A stretch of 64,000 nucleotides of DNA, taken from Agrypnia vestita (taxonomy: Eukaryota > Arthropoda > Insecta > Trichoptera > Phryganeidae). The stretch is taken from NCBI GenBank assembly GCA_016648135.1, contig JADDOH010000152.1, positions 1 through 64,000 of the forward strand, in the 5' to 3' direction. Positions 12,146 to 22,330 of the stretch are shown piece by piece (within the stretch, counting starts at the first letter, position 1; each line of letters begins with the position of its first letter). Under the pieces are notes generated by a model. That model was not told where the DNA came from, did no database searches, and was given only the letters and a program-made list of their open reading frames with translations. Made by a program: the position numbers and the translations under genes.

Positions 12146-12236
12146 GCCTGATATAATATTTTTGTATCAGGCTTTAACCAAAGTAAAAAAATATTTTTCT
12201 AAAAAATTGAAATGCGTTCATAAATAAATAAATAAA
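12146..12236 (+). repeat. possible LINE 3' end with (TAAA)n tail
   Basis: A perfect 8-bp stem GCCTGATA/TATCAGGC (12146-12153 and 12165-12172) is followed by a short A/T-rich stretch and the tail ATAAATAAATAAATAAA. A structured 3' UTR with a short tandem tail is typical of Jockey/CR1-like LINEs, but there is no coding part nearby. Confidence 0.4.
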
Positions 12237-12896
12237 ATGATAAAAAAATCAAATTTTCTTAGTAATGGCCCTTCTTATATAAATTTTATACATGATCAAA
12301 TTTAGAAATTCTATAAATCAAATATCTTGAAAGTAGTGGAAACTTTAAGTGCTCTTGCTTTATTTTTAATTTCTTATCGGTCCATAATTTATAATAAATA
12401 ACCTAATAAATAATTTATAATATCTTCCCTCAGCAAATTTTATAAAAACAAGAAATTTATTACTAAACTACATTTATTACAAAAGAAGTTTTAAAAATTA
12501 CATGATATTAGTTTTCAAATTATTGATTGACGTTTTGTGCGACATTTTACCATCTCTCATTTAGTAACTTTTTTCATTCCAACATTATTTTTAAAAATCA
12601 AAATAAATTTGAATATCAAAAGAAAACGGTAGTCCTGAAACTGATTTGTTACCAAAAATATTGTATTTTGATCTATATGAGTATTATTTAAATTGCGATG
12701 AATTACCATTTATGGTTAGCTGATTTAAATAGTTTATAAAAATCTGCTCATTGAATCGCTTTCTTTGGGCTCCATCCCTTTGACCTGAAATTTAAACCCA
12801 CCGTACCCATACTAATAAACTTTTCGTCACCTATCATTTTCGAAATACAAAAAAAAAATCCGTGGCCAAAACCGATGACGTCTGGATTATAAATCT

Positions 12897-13082
12897 TCAC
12901 TCCCTAATCCAGGAGACGAAGAAGATAGAATGATACTCGTTTTTATCTTGACACACATCTGTCGGATCCCACACACGCACGGCGGTTCCAACAATATTTT
13001 TCTTGCCGAATTTATGTATGCCAGATTTAGCGTAGTCAACCTGCAAATCCTTGATCATCCAGACTCTTTTCCAGTACTCCAT
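12897..13082 (-). CDS. hypothetical 61-aa ORF, possible exon remnant
   Basis: The frame starts MEYWKRVWMIKDLQVDY and ends in SWIRE before a stop. Composition is balanced (many charged and aromatic residues, no homopolymers), unlike most frames in this AT-rich region, so it may derive from a real exon. An in-frame stop lies a few codons upstream, with AG straight before the frame as a possible acceptor. I do not recognise the protein. It could equally be chance. Confidence 0.2.
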   Translation of the reverse strand: MEYWKRVWMIKDLQVDYAKSGIHKFGKKNIVGTAVRVWDPTDVCQDKNEYHSIFFVSWIRE

Positions 13083-13229
13083 AAGCTTTCTACTTCATTT
13101 ATCTACTCGATCGTTTACAATCTTCTTACTTACATACTTACTGTATTGTCGTTTTCTGCGAAGAGAGTACATCACTACGTTCTATAATACATGCATCTTA
13201 CTTGTATGTTCATATACTTCAATAATTAT

Positions 13230-13500
13230 TGTCAGGTGTTATGGCTGCGAGTGGAATGAAAGAAAACATTGAAAATTAGATAGTGATTTATCAATTAATG
13301 ATTAATTAACTATTCAATGCTCAAAGTCATTTTTAAAGCGAATTAAACATAACGTTTTTCTTTGTATTACACTATTTCACAGTATATCACTCGTAAATGG
13401 ATACTTTATTGTCACTGGGAAACACGTATTCAACATTCACTAGAACATTCCATCCAATTCTAGCTCGTGGTATTTATCGCATTTATATATGTAATGTTCT
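13230..13500 (-). mobile_element. LTR fragment, family L (5'-truncated)
   Basis: On the minus strand it aligns with the 3' two thirds of the LTR at 34276-34815: GAGTGATATACTGTGAAATA, then CATTCATT-like sequence and the end CACCTGACA at 13230. The promoter half is missing or diverged. Confidence 0.5.
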
Positions 13501-13849
13501 CTCCCGTGTGTGAGAAAAGATACTTAATGTTCGTAATTCCAATGAAAACTCGTTGTCATGTCTTCCAGTTATTTATTGGATTATGATCTTTTTTTCTTTT
13601 TTTCTTCCCACACATGCGAACACACATACGAACACATAAAAACGCATACACATACGGACACATAAAAACACAAATCCATACACTCACACAAACTCACTGT
13701 TTGACATTTTGTTTTTTCTTTTTTTTATCATTTACATTATTATATATATTTAATCAAATAGCTAACCAAAATAGAAAACATACCCGTTCTCATTATATTA
13801 AGGATCTAAAGAAGGAGAATAATAAATCCGACGAAGAAAGAACAAAAGT

Positions 13850-14215
13850 AGACTGAATGCTGCAAAATTAAATGTTTGTGAAAAGTCTTTGTCCGATAGA
13901 ATGGAGAACGAACAAATTAAAAGTGAATATAGAAAGGAAAGAAAAAGAAAGCATCATTGAGCTGGTTTGGTCATGTGGAACACATAAAAAAGGAACGTAC
14001 GGGTATGAAAAAATAATTAAAAGCGACTGTTAAAGTCAGCAGAAATAGAAGGCGACCGCTAAAGACCTGGCATGACCATATTAATCAAAAATTAGATAAT
14101 GTTGGTATTAGAAGCTTCTACAACGAAAGAGCTCGCATAAGAAGGTGTATGAAAGTGGATGATGCAAAGATGATTTATCAATACAGATGAGTGTGCCATT
14201 ATCCTCTCTGTCTAC
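13850..14215 (+). pseudogene. LINE C-terminal relic
   Basis: In shifting frames it reads SWFGHVEHIKKERTG, RNRRRPLKTWHDHI and RCMKVDDAKMIYQYR, the tail pattern found after the reverse transcriptase domain of insect LINEs (W-GH-ER-, GRPRKTW-D). Several frameshifts and stops break it. The following GCCATTATCCTCTCTGTCTA matches the end of the relic at 23485-24235, so both come from one family. Confidence 0.6.
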
Positions 14216-15684
14216 CCCTCTCAGAAACGGCATAATAGTTAGTAAGTTAGATAATAATAAAAATCGAGTTTTATATTCTCTTTGTACCCAACTTTTTATT
14301 ATTATATTATCAGTGTCACTTTCATTTCTTATACACTCAACCTTAATTTCATTTACATATTTATTTAAAAATCAATTGTACTTTTATCTTAAGTCTGTCA
14401 TTTTCTTGTTCGAGTGGAAAGCGGAAGTTTTGTGTGTTACGTGTCGTTACGTTGAGACTTAAAAATGAGTGTAATAAAAGAGTGTCTCATATAATGTATT
14501 CATTTTCACACATTCATAAAACACCTGTTTTATATTTTAAGCCAAGTTCTAGACCTACTCTGAAAATATTTTTCACGAACATAAAATAAAGTCCCTTACC
14601 TGGTTTATTTGTAGAATTAAAAATAATGGTCTTATTTTACCCGAGCGATAATTTATCACAATGGGAATATATAACAAAAAACAGTCTAGTGATAATTTAT
14701 CACAATGAGCGAAAGTAACAAAAAGGATTAATCATGACTTAGCATGAATATTTGGAAAGTAAATATATCATCCGTCTATAATCAATTATCGGGCTCCTCT
14801 TGCAATCTCTATTTGTCTCTAGTCACGGAAACTTCACCTATTGTAGTAACCTGTAATTAACTAAGAAAATTTCAGTCTAAAAAAATGTTGCTAAATTTCC
14901 AATCAAAAAAGTTTATTAAGCTTCATGATCGTATTTGTGTCCATAATAAATTTAATATGAATTCATTTATTTTCTAAAGATTCAAACATAAGACTTTAAA
15001 ACTGTCGGCTTAGAGTAGACTTTAATTTATTAATCAAAATCAAATTAACAAAATATTTTTTGGTGTGTGCATGTAACATATTGAAAGTAAAAAAATAAGT
15101 GACAGGATGCGTGGAACAACAATTTTTTTAAATATTTAAAAACATAAATTCCATTAAGGACTCTTGGGTTTCGTCTTTGATAATGAATTGCAGATGTCCA
15201 ATAAATACTTCAAAGGAGCACCCAAAGTAAAGTTTAAGTTAAAGAAAATAAAGTTATAGAAAAAGAACGGGTATAATAATGCAATTTTCTTCTTCTTTTT
15301 CATGCTACCTGTTTTTATTCCAGCCATCTGGGTTAAGAGTTTCAGATACAGTTTTTTGAAATGAAAGATGATTGTGTAATTCCAATCAATACACATAATT
15401 AACCTATGCGTACACATAATTAACGAAAAACTTCTGAAATTATGAAATTTTTGGACCCATCCATAAGTTTGATAAGATTAGCTTAAATTAAGTTGGACAT
15501 GATCTCACCGTATCCACTGATTAGTAAGCCTTCGTATAATTCTAATTAAATACTTTGCGTAACATTAAGATTTCCAAAATCCTTCTGTCGGAGCGAAATA
15601 TGTGAGTTTCAATTTATTTATTGGCTGTTTATCGATAGGTATATACCGACAGAAAAATGGTTTTGTAAGCTGGAAAAAAGTAGG
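14216..15684. other. AT-rich non-coding DNA
   Basis: No recognisable gene. A short direct repeat, AGTGATAATTTATCACAATG (14691-14710), partly recurs from 14648. Otherwise no structure is evident. Confidence 0.5.
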
Positions 15685-15878
15685 CAAACCGAAAGTGATC
15701 TTCTGTGTATAGTTTTATGGGATAATCTTCCGTGTATATGTGACCTCTCTGGCCGACGTTTTGGATCCCATTGCAGGGACCATCATCAGGGCTGATGTGA
15801 TGGGTGTGTGTTGAATTGTAGGTTAAGTATTGCCTTGCAATACCGTACCGAAGTGAGGGTGTGTCCAAGTTTGTGCCC
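15685..15878 (-). mobile_element. Penelope-like element 3' end, inverted copy
   Basis: On the minus strand this matches the non-coding 3' end of the Penelope-like relics at 29515 and 37350: CCCTGATGATGG, then TGCAATGGGATCC, then AAAACGTCGGCC. The order CTGATGA, stem (GGTCCC...GGGATCC), AAAAC, GTC is a hammerhead-like layout with the expected G of GAAAC changed to A. It faces the coding relic at 15880, so the two form an inverted repeat (GGTTAAG...GTGTGTCCAAGTTTGTG at the junction). Confidence 0.6.
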
Positions 15879-15879
15879 A

Positions 15880-16115
15880 AATGCCCAAAAGTCACCACAC
15901 GCGCCTGGTCAAAGAAGTAATTGAAATATACAAGCACCCGGTAAACATTAACAGGGATGACGGTCTTAAGTTAAAAGCCTCGCACTGCAGGATACATCAT
16001 CTCGACGATCCGCACAGTCCGACATCCGTTAGTAGATACACAATACACTACATCGGACACACACCCTGCTTTCGACACGGTACTGCAATCCAGCAGTTAA
16101 CCTAACACAAACTTG
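15880..16115 (+). pseudogene. Penelope-like GIY-YIG region relic
   Basis: The frame contains TRLVKEVIEIYKHPVNINR and DDGLKL, matching the same stretch in the relic at 29515-30365 (RLIKEALEIYKHPVNINR), where it follows the GIY-YIG domain. The remainder, to ACACAAACTTGG at about 16106-16117, is 3' non-coding sequence shared in inverted form with 15820-15878. Reverse transcriptase and the GIY-YIG core are absent. Confidence 0.6.
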
Positions 16116-16140
16116 GACATAATATATTGGTTTAAATGAT

Positions 16141-16171
16141 TTATATACATATATATATATATATATATATG
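16141..16171. repeat. (TA)n microsatellite
   Basis: An almost uninterrupted AT dinucleotide run. Confidence 0.9.
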
Positions 16172-16488
16172 GTTTTGCATTTGGGTTGTTTTAAATTTAG
16201 GCACTATGAATTGGTTTCCATTTCTCATAAGCTTGAAGTATACCTGGTTTTCTGTAAGGTTTTTTTCATAGCATATTTTCAATATGGAAACTTGCTTGAA
16301 AATATCATCCACATTTGGTACTGGAAACAATTTAAAAAGATCTTTTGTTGAAAAGGTAGATTTCTTTTCAGTATTACTTCAATAATGATTCTTTGTGATA
16401 TTTTTACTGAGTTTAGTTTTTTTTTATAAGAAACTCTCCATCCGATAACGCCGTATATGAGCAGAGAATGAACAATGGCGTAATACAC
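16172..16488 (-). pseudogene. Jockey/CR1-like LINE RT C-terminal relic
   Basis: Two overlapping minus frames read YYAIVHSLLIYGVIGW, then ISQRIIIEVILKRNL, and in the next frame FPVPNVDDIFKQVSIL and LKICYEKNLTENQ. This is the pattern downstream of the reverse transcriptase palm in Jockey/CR1-type LINEs (Y-S---Y-I--WG, Q--IIK-IL). A frameshift near 16320 separates the two parts. The catalytic part is absent. Confidence 0.6.
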
Positions 16489-16974
16489 ATTTTTAATTTT
16501 TGTACTTAAAATATTCCTCAGTCTAACGAATATGTAGATACATTACATACAGATGTAGGTAAATAAAATAATTTACAGGTACCAAACTGACGTTTACCAC
16601 CCAAAAATGTACGTCAGAGCCTAAGTCTCTCGCTCGATATGCCGTCGTTTGAACATTTTCTCAAAAAAAACTTAAATTTTATATTATATGTCAAAAATAA
16701 AGCACGTTGTTAGAATTCTGACTGTTGATTTTTGAGTTAATTTTGGTAATTTTAACAATTTCCCAAGGTAAACATTTTGTACATATCATTATCTAACCTG
16801 TCTAAACAACACGTTCAACAATATAAAAATGTATCGCTTTTATTTGCCCGACTAAATTGTGTATTATATATATAAACATATATTTTCCAATCCATTTTCA
16901 ACATTTTTCGTTCCACTTCAACCGAGAAAAATGCCTGTGCAATTTTTCATTACGCAAACAATCTAATAAAATGT
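16489..16974. other. no recognisable gene
   Basis: AT-rich; no repeat or frame I can support. Confidence 0.5.
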
Positions 16975-17160
16975 TACACTGCAGAGCAAGCACTCCCCCC
17001 GGGGCCCGGAGACGGATGTCCTCCCCCGCCAGCCCGGCACGGCACGCAGCCTCCGCCCGGCACAGGTTAATCGAGCGGTAATAGATATTGGGAAAATAAT
17101 ATCCGCAGAGATAACACGGCGCAAAGACGCGCGTGATTGAATAGCTCCGGGATAATTAAT
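16975..17160. other. GC-rich island
   Basis: Within DNA of about one-third GC, 16985-17075 is strongly GC-rich and CpG-bearing (CCCCCCGGGGCCCGGAGACG, then CGCCAGCCCGGCACGGCACG), followed by a less GC-rich part with GCGCAAAGACGCGCGTGATT and TAATTAATATTT. No frame has a known domain. A regulatory element or a remnant of a CpG-rich promoter are both possible. Confidence 0.5.
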
Positions 17161-17295
17161 ATTTGCTGTTTCCGTGTCCAAATAAATATTCATACGAATC
17201 CAAGGAAGAACTTTTTACTAAACCGTCTGGCTGATGACTGGAGTAAGCTTTTTTATATATTTATTCAAGGCTGTACGTGAATATATTTGTTTATT

Positions 17296-17700
17296 ATAGT
17301 ATCACGGAATCGTGGCAATGAGAGGCAAAATAAGCACTTGATAATTAATTAATATTTTATTAATTTAATAAAATCACTAGATACGAATTTTATCGGAGCA
17401 CCGTTCGTCAATTCACACTAATTCTCACTATAATATTATTTTATTCGTTTTATTATAATTTAATATTTATATACTGTCAAAAATTATTTAATTTGCTTTA
17501 CTATATATCGCGAGTCGTTTCGCTGTAATTTGCACTAGTTCACTTAACTCCTGTCTATTACTTATTTATGGTATCACACGGGTTCTCAATTCACTCGCTT
17601 CTATATCACGTCTCACCTGTCAAACAACTTTGTGCAGCGCGATGCCCCCGTATTTATAGAGACCCGTATTCTTGACTTCTCATAAAACTATTGAATTATG
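17296..17700 (-). mobile_element. possible diverged LTR of family L
   Basis: The right-to-left order of features resembles the LTR at 34276: a TATAAATACGGG on the minus strand (about 17648-17659), then cytosine- and CpG-bearing sequence, and a distal end with TAATTAATT and TCGTGATA. Alignment by eye is weak. Confidence 0.3.
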
Positions 17701-17843
17701 GCAGTGTTTTTCTGCTTTTTGCTTCTACAATCTTGTGAAAATAAGTCTAATTTTACTTTGCCTTTCTCACTAGAAAACTCTGTGTTGAGACGGGCAAAGT
17801 TTGCAAATGGAACTTATTAAGATATTGTCCCAATAAAAATCAG

Positions 17844-17925
17844 AGTAGCTTGTTGGTCGCCTCGTGATCCAAAGTTCGCGGGTTTGAACCTCTTTCTAGA
17901 CTAGCTAATTACACAAGCAAGCCTC
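17844..17925 (+). mobile_element. tRNA-derived SINE, copy 3 (head only)
   Basis: AGTAGCTTGTTGGTCGCCTC is the family head with about 15 bases deleted from the A-box region, followed by GTGATCCAAAG and a B box GGTTTGAACC. The 3' body is missing; a tRNA-Arg-like piece follows at 17941. Confidence 0.6.
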
Positions 17926-17940
17926 GTAAAATACATATAA

Positions 17941-17976
17941 AAGAAGATGCCAGGTTCGAATCCTGGCAGGATCGAA
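17941..17976 (+). pseudogene. tRNA-Arg-like 3' half
   Basis: AGAAGATGCCAGGTTCGAAT followed by CCTGGCAGGATCG holds the end of an anticodon arm, a perfect T-arm (CCAGG-TTCGAAT-CCTGG) and the 3' acceptor strand, then a run of ten or more T that would terminate Pol III. From memory it resembles insect tRNA-Arg 3' halves. No matching 5' half lies upstream, so it is not a complete tRNA gene. Confidence 0.6.
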
Positions 17977-18237
17977 TTTTTTTTTTACGGTCGACAATAT
18001 TTTTTTTGTTGAAATTTTAATTACATTTTTGGTTTTGAACATTCAAATTTGTTTATGTAAAAATTAAACAAAGATTAATTTTTTATAATGTTGTATAAAA
18101 GTAATCAACTCTGCGAGAAGAGAAGAGAGTAGGTACCTACCTAGCGAACTATGGTTTATTCCGCTCTGACTTATTAATCGGTTATAAATTTTGAATAAAT
18201 ACTTTGTCTTAATTATATCTAAACAACCCGTAATTAA

Positions 18238-18530
18238 AAGTGGAAATTTACCAGATACAATTGACCGCGAAGCGGCTGACGTAGGCATAGGTAAAAAATT
18301 GTGTTTGCTGCACAGCAAACACATTTGGTCGCGAAGCGGCCACAATAGCAAAAATGGAAGTTTGCCAGATACAATTGGCCGCGAAGCGGTTGACGTAGGC
18401 ATGTTTGCTGCACAGCAAACACAATTGGCCGCGCAGCGGTTATCGCTGGCCGCGGAGCGGCCATCATTGGCCGCGAAGCGGCCACAATAGCCGCCCGCAG
18501 GGCCAATTAGCCAATCGGCCAAGCCGATTG
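18238..18530. repeat. cluster of GC-rich mini-hairpins (GC-GNA-GC)
   Basis: In under 300 bases there are six hairpins with the core GC-GNA-GC: GCGAAGC at 18267, 18331, 18381 and 18473, GCGCAGC at 18431 and GCGGAGC at 18452. Stems extend to 4-7 bp (GGCCGC/GCGGCC). Two longer hairpins, TGTTTGCTG/CAGCAAACA, lie at 18302-18321 and 18402-18421. Further ones are GCCC-GCA-GGGC (18493-18503) and CAATCGGC-CAA-GCCGATTG (18512-18530). A unit of about 50 bases ending CTGACGTAGGCAT (18238-18288) recurs at 18354-18402. Frames crossing it merely translate the repeats. Origin unknown; a structured mobile element is the simplest guess. Confidence 0.85.
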
Positions 18531-20953
18531 CTTTCCTGCTAGTTTTTTTTTTTAATCTACATGTGATATCTAAAATCACCACTCAAGTACAGTGTGCGTG
18601 TGTTTCAAGGTTAATACGTTCTATAATATACCGTACCGTACTACGGTCCTCGACGTGACCAATCATTGCGAATTTACTTTAATTTGGTGATTCTATTATT
18701 ACTAATAATTGGTGATTCTGTCACCTTCCACGATTGTCATCACCTATGTAAGAACGAACTGCTGATTCTACCACAAGCCGTCATAAAATCCTCGCGACGT
18801 CTTAATTTCATCTCACTTTTATGCAACTACTCGTTATCATTCCTCTCTAGAATCACGTTTAAAAAACTTAGCAAGCAGAAAAAAATATCGTGTTTTGTTG
18901 AATGCTGTCTCAAAATATCTAGCAAGACAGGCGTAATAAAATTACTGTAATTTAATTACGTAAGGATAACAGAAATATTGAATAATTGATAATTAATAAA
19001 ATATGTATTATAAATGATGTTTTACTCTATTAATTTTAATGAGTCGGTACAGTATTGCCTAATTTTTCAGATAATTGGTTAAATCCGTCAGACCATAAAA
19101 TAGAAAAGATTATTTTACCGTTATTACGCGCTTTAATATCGAATATTAAATTCTATTGAATTTAGCTATAAACTAACCTATTTTAAATGATAGAGAGTAA
19201 AAATTAGTTCAAATAAAAATTAAATGTATTTATTTACTTCTTTGCAAATTTAAATTCATGGCAAAAATCTTCATATATATTATTACTTCAATTTACTCCC
19301 AAAGTGACTGAAATATCCCTCATTCATTTCCAACTCGAGAGACATTCGCCGAAACCTTACTTCCTTATTTCGCTACAAGCATGAAATAATTATAATGAAG
19401 TAGAAAATATTAATTTTATTTTATGATTCAAAAGAGGGGCGCTTTATTTCAAAGGCAATGGTGCGAGAGTAATGTCTGACAAAGGGTAACCGGCGCGCAT
19501 ACAATCCCCGAAACATTTCTTTCGTGAAAGGGTCAACCACTTCCGGAGAAATGCGCGGAATATTTCAGAAAGTAACGCCATCTAACACTCGCCAATTGCA
19601 CCACTTTACCCTAACGGTATTTTGAAAATCCACATACTTATGAAAATAATTCTTGAAACACTTTTCACATCAGATACATAATTTCATCACGGTAAGCATT
19701 GGATGGTATTAAAACGTTTTAAGATACAACTTATTTGACACAAGTCTATGGATTTTCGGATTTAGGTGTTATATATTTTTTCACTTTTAAAATGCACGCA
19801 ATTAAAGAAACAGACCTTTTTTCGGAATACTTATATTTTAATCTATGTACTTGTGGCTTTTAAGAACCCTCACATGTCTAGCCGCACGCATCGTCAATAT
19901 ACACCAATCTTACTTGAAGCTAACAGGGTGCAAATATAACTCACCGTTTATTGTGATATTTATTGGTAACGATTTACAGATGTGGTGTTGTGTACAGAAA
20001 TATGACTTGCTATTGTTACGACGGTCGGTAAAGTAGTGTCCGGTACCTGGTTTGCTGATTCATCTCACATATTCATACTCATACAATACATGTAACATGC
20101 CGATACGAAAATATGCCTCTAGACGGGTGGGCATCATCTCCGAATACCAACAGTACCTATCAGGTATATTTTTTCTGTGTAAATTTTCAATCGAAACATA
20201 TTATTATTAATTTTAATTATTGCCGATTTTTCCACATTATATATTACTCTCATTAAAAATAGGCTAATAGACCTCGTACGGGTTCAAATACGTTAGTATT
20301 TACCGGTTATATAATACGTAATATCCCGTTTTAAAGCACTTTGTAATCCATTTAGTATCCGTAAAGTCTCGTCTTTTCAAAACAATTATGAAATAAATTG
20401 TTGCGGGTTGTCTTCACCGGAAATTTAAAATTACGTCAACCACAAACGCTACCATAAAAATGCTATATTAAATTTCTCATTTTGTGCATTCGTGTCACAA
20501 AGGATAATATCGCCGACTGCATTAGACTTCTGCGTTTACTGTTGCCTTTGGGAGCGCCTGTCTTTCTTGCAATTTATCTGCAACGAAAAAACTCCAAGAA
20601 CCAACTTCGCGGTTGATTCTTATTTATATTTCAGTAATCCTTTTATCGTATCTATATTACATAAGGGATTTGTCTGGAAGAAACCTGCGAAAATATATTT
20701 CTTTGGTTTAAAAGAATTCAATGAAGCATTTGAGATTAGAAGGATCTATAGAACATTGGACAAAATAAGTTAAACATCTTTGCAAGATTACAAATAAAGA
20801 CGCTATGTTTCGAATAAATAAAAAAAAATGAGCGAGCCTGACAGTAGTCGCATATGGTTTTTTTATTTCACATCTCATAATTAAAAGTATCAATTGTTCG
20901 AAGAATATTTTTTTTCTGAATGAAGGCTTGAACTTTGCGGTGACATTATTATT
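18531..20953. other. AT-rich non-coding DNA
   Basis: No coding frame with a known domain. The block 19430-19610 has more GC and CpG than its flanks (GGTAACCGGCGCGCATACAA) and might be regulatory. No repeats stand out. Confidence 0.45.
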
Positions 20954-21095
20954 AAAATAGAACACAAATCACTTTGCTTTCACCACTTCATTAGTTTATA
21001 CAATCTACACGTTTCGAGAAGGGAACATTGTTCATGTAGATTGTATAATCTAATAAAGTGGTAAAAACAAAGTGATATGTCTTTTATTTTAAAAA
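20954..21095. mobile_element. inverted-repeat element, ~58-bp arms
   Basis: The left arm (AAAATAGAACACAAATCACT ... CAATCTAC) returns as its reverse complement at about 21035-21095, separated by about 25 bases (CGTTTCGAGAAGGGAACATT). On the minus strand the loop reads GAACAATGTTC...CTCGAAACGTGTAG, with a GAAAC box beside stem I-like arms, recalling the other hammerhead-like repeats in the window, but no CTGANGA box is present. Confidence 0.65.
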
Positions 21096-22125
21096 TATCA
21101 ATTGAGCAGCGACAGAAATCATCATCAAAATTTAAAGAAAGTTAATACCTATATATTTATTAATGCATGCAAAGCATTTAAACAAAATTTTAAAAATATA
21201 TATTTATTTATTAATTAGTAAAGAAAATGTATGTGCATTTATTTATTATTGAATTTTGCTGCACTAGGTAGGTACCGTATATATACGCATTTTTATTTAG
21301 AAGTGTGTTTGGTTAATTCTATGTTTTTATTTATTTTTATAAATGGCGGTAGTGTGCCGCCATATATATTGTATAAAAACTTTGAATAAATATTTAAAAA
21401 TAATCACATAAATTACATAAAATTTTAGAATGTAAAAGTTATTGTTTACATTCATGTAAAAAAAAAAGTATTTATTGGATAGTTTCGAAGATATAAGCCA
21501 AAGTATATCAAAGTTACAACATCCACTTGCTTGACACCAGCCGTGAAGCATATATACAAAATCAGAAGCGTCGGCCATTGTAAGTGTTCGTCTTCGCTGT
21601 GATGGCACTTGCTGGACATTGATTTATTTATAAATGATGATTTTTTCCATCACGCGCGCTCTTGGAGCGCTCATTGCGCGCGACTTATTTCCTGTTACGC
21701 ATTTCCGTCCATTTTTCCGAAATCACTGCCATAGATTGCAGGAAAGCGAGGGGAAAGATGTTACACAACAAAAAATATTTGGAAAAATTCAAATATTCAA
21801 TCTCTCGAACGTGTGATGAAACTTCCATAGAAGCATCAGATGTTGTATCCCATAATGCGAAGAAAGATCGGTAAATGGAGGACTAATGGCTGAAGAAGAA
21901 TTGTAAAGTTTTTAGGGGCCGCTCTTATGATAGCTAACATGACTGTCATGTCCGTAGAAATAATAAAACACGAAAAGAAAAAGCTGTAAAATAAATATAA
22001 CAAGATAATTATAATGTAAGTTTGTACCGTACGTACCGAAGGGAAACTGCGGAGAAAAAGTCGCAAAAGAAATATGATGACCAAAAACTCAGTGCTAATA
22101 AATCTGAAAATCAAAGCATCCTTGC
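21096..22125. other. AT-rich non-coding DNA
   Basis: Short frames only; none shows a recognisable domain. CpG-bearing sequence near 21648-21700 (CACGCGCGCTCTTGGAGCGC) is the only compositional feature. Confidence 0.45.
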
Positions 22126-22164
22126 ACCAACAAGCTACTCAACACAGTTGAGTAGCTTGTTGGT
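22126..22164. repeat. perfect palindrome on the SINE head, 18-bp arms
   Basis: ACCAACAAGCTACTCAAC (22126-22143), spacer ACA, and the exact reverse complement GTTGAGTAGCTTGTTGGT (22147-22164). The right arm is the 5' end of the SINE, so the left arm is an inverted copy of it. Confidence 0.9.
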
Positions 22165-22330
22165 CTTATGGTTAGGACACTCGCCTCGTGATCCAAAGGT
22201 CGCGGGTTCAAACCTCACTTCAGACTAGCAAGTTAGTCCTATTTTCATAGCACAAGCGTTTAGCTTAGTTTGAAAATAGTAAGAATATTGATGTGACATG
22301 TATTCACATCTCTATTTTATAAAAAAATAA
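22148..22330 (+). mobile_element. tRNA-derived SINE, copy 2
   Basis: Same order as copy 1: GTTGGTCTTATGGTTAGGAC, CCTCGTGATCCAAAGGTCGC, B box GGTTCAAACC at 22205-22214, body AGCACAAGCGTTTAGCTTAG, then TTGATGTGACATGTATTC and an A/T-rich tail with TAATAATAATAA. The head is preceded by its own inverted copy. Confidence 0.8.

Noticed and set aside
18064..18582. 172-codon minus frame and 99-codon plus frame across the hairpin cluster
   Set aside because: The protein repeats simply translate the hairpin units; no start context or domain.
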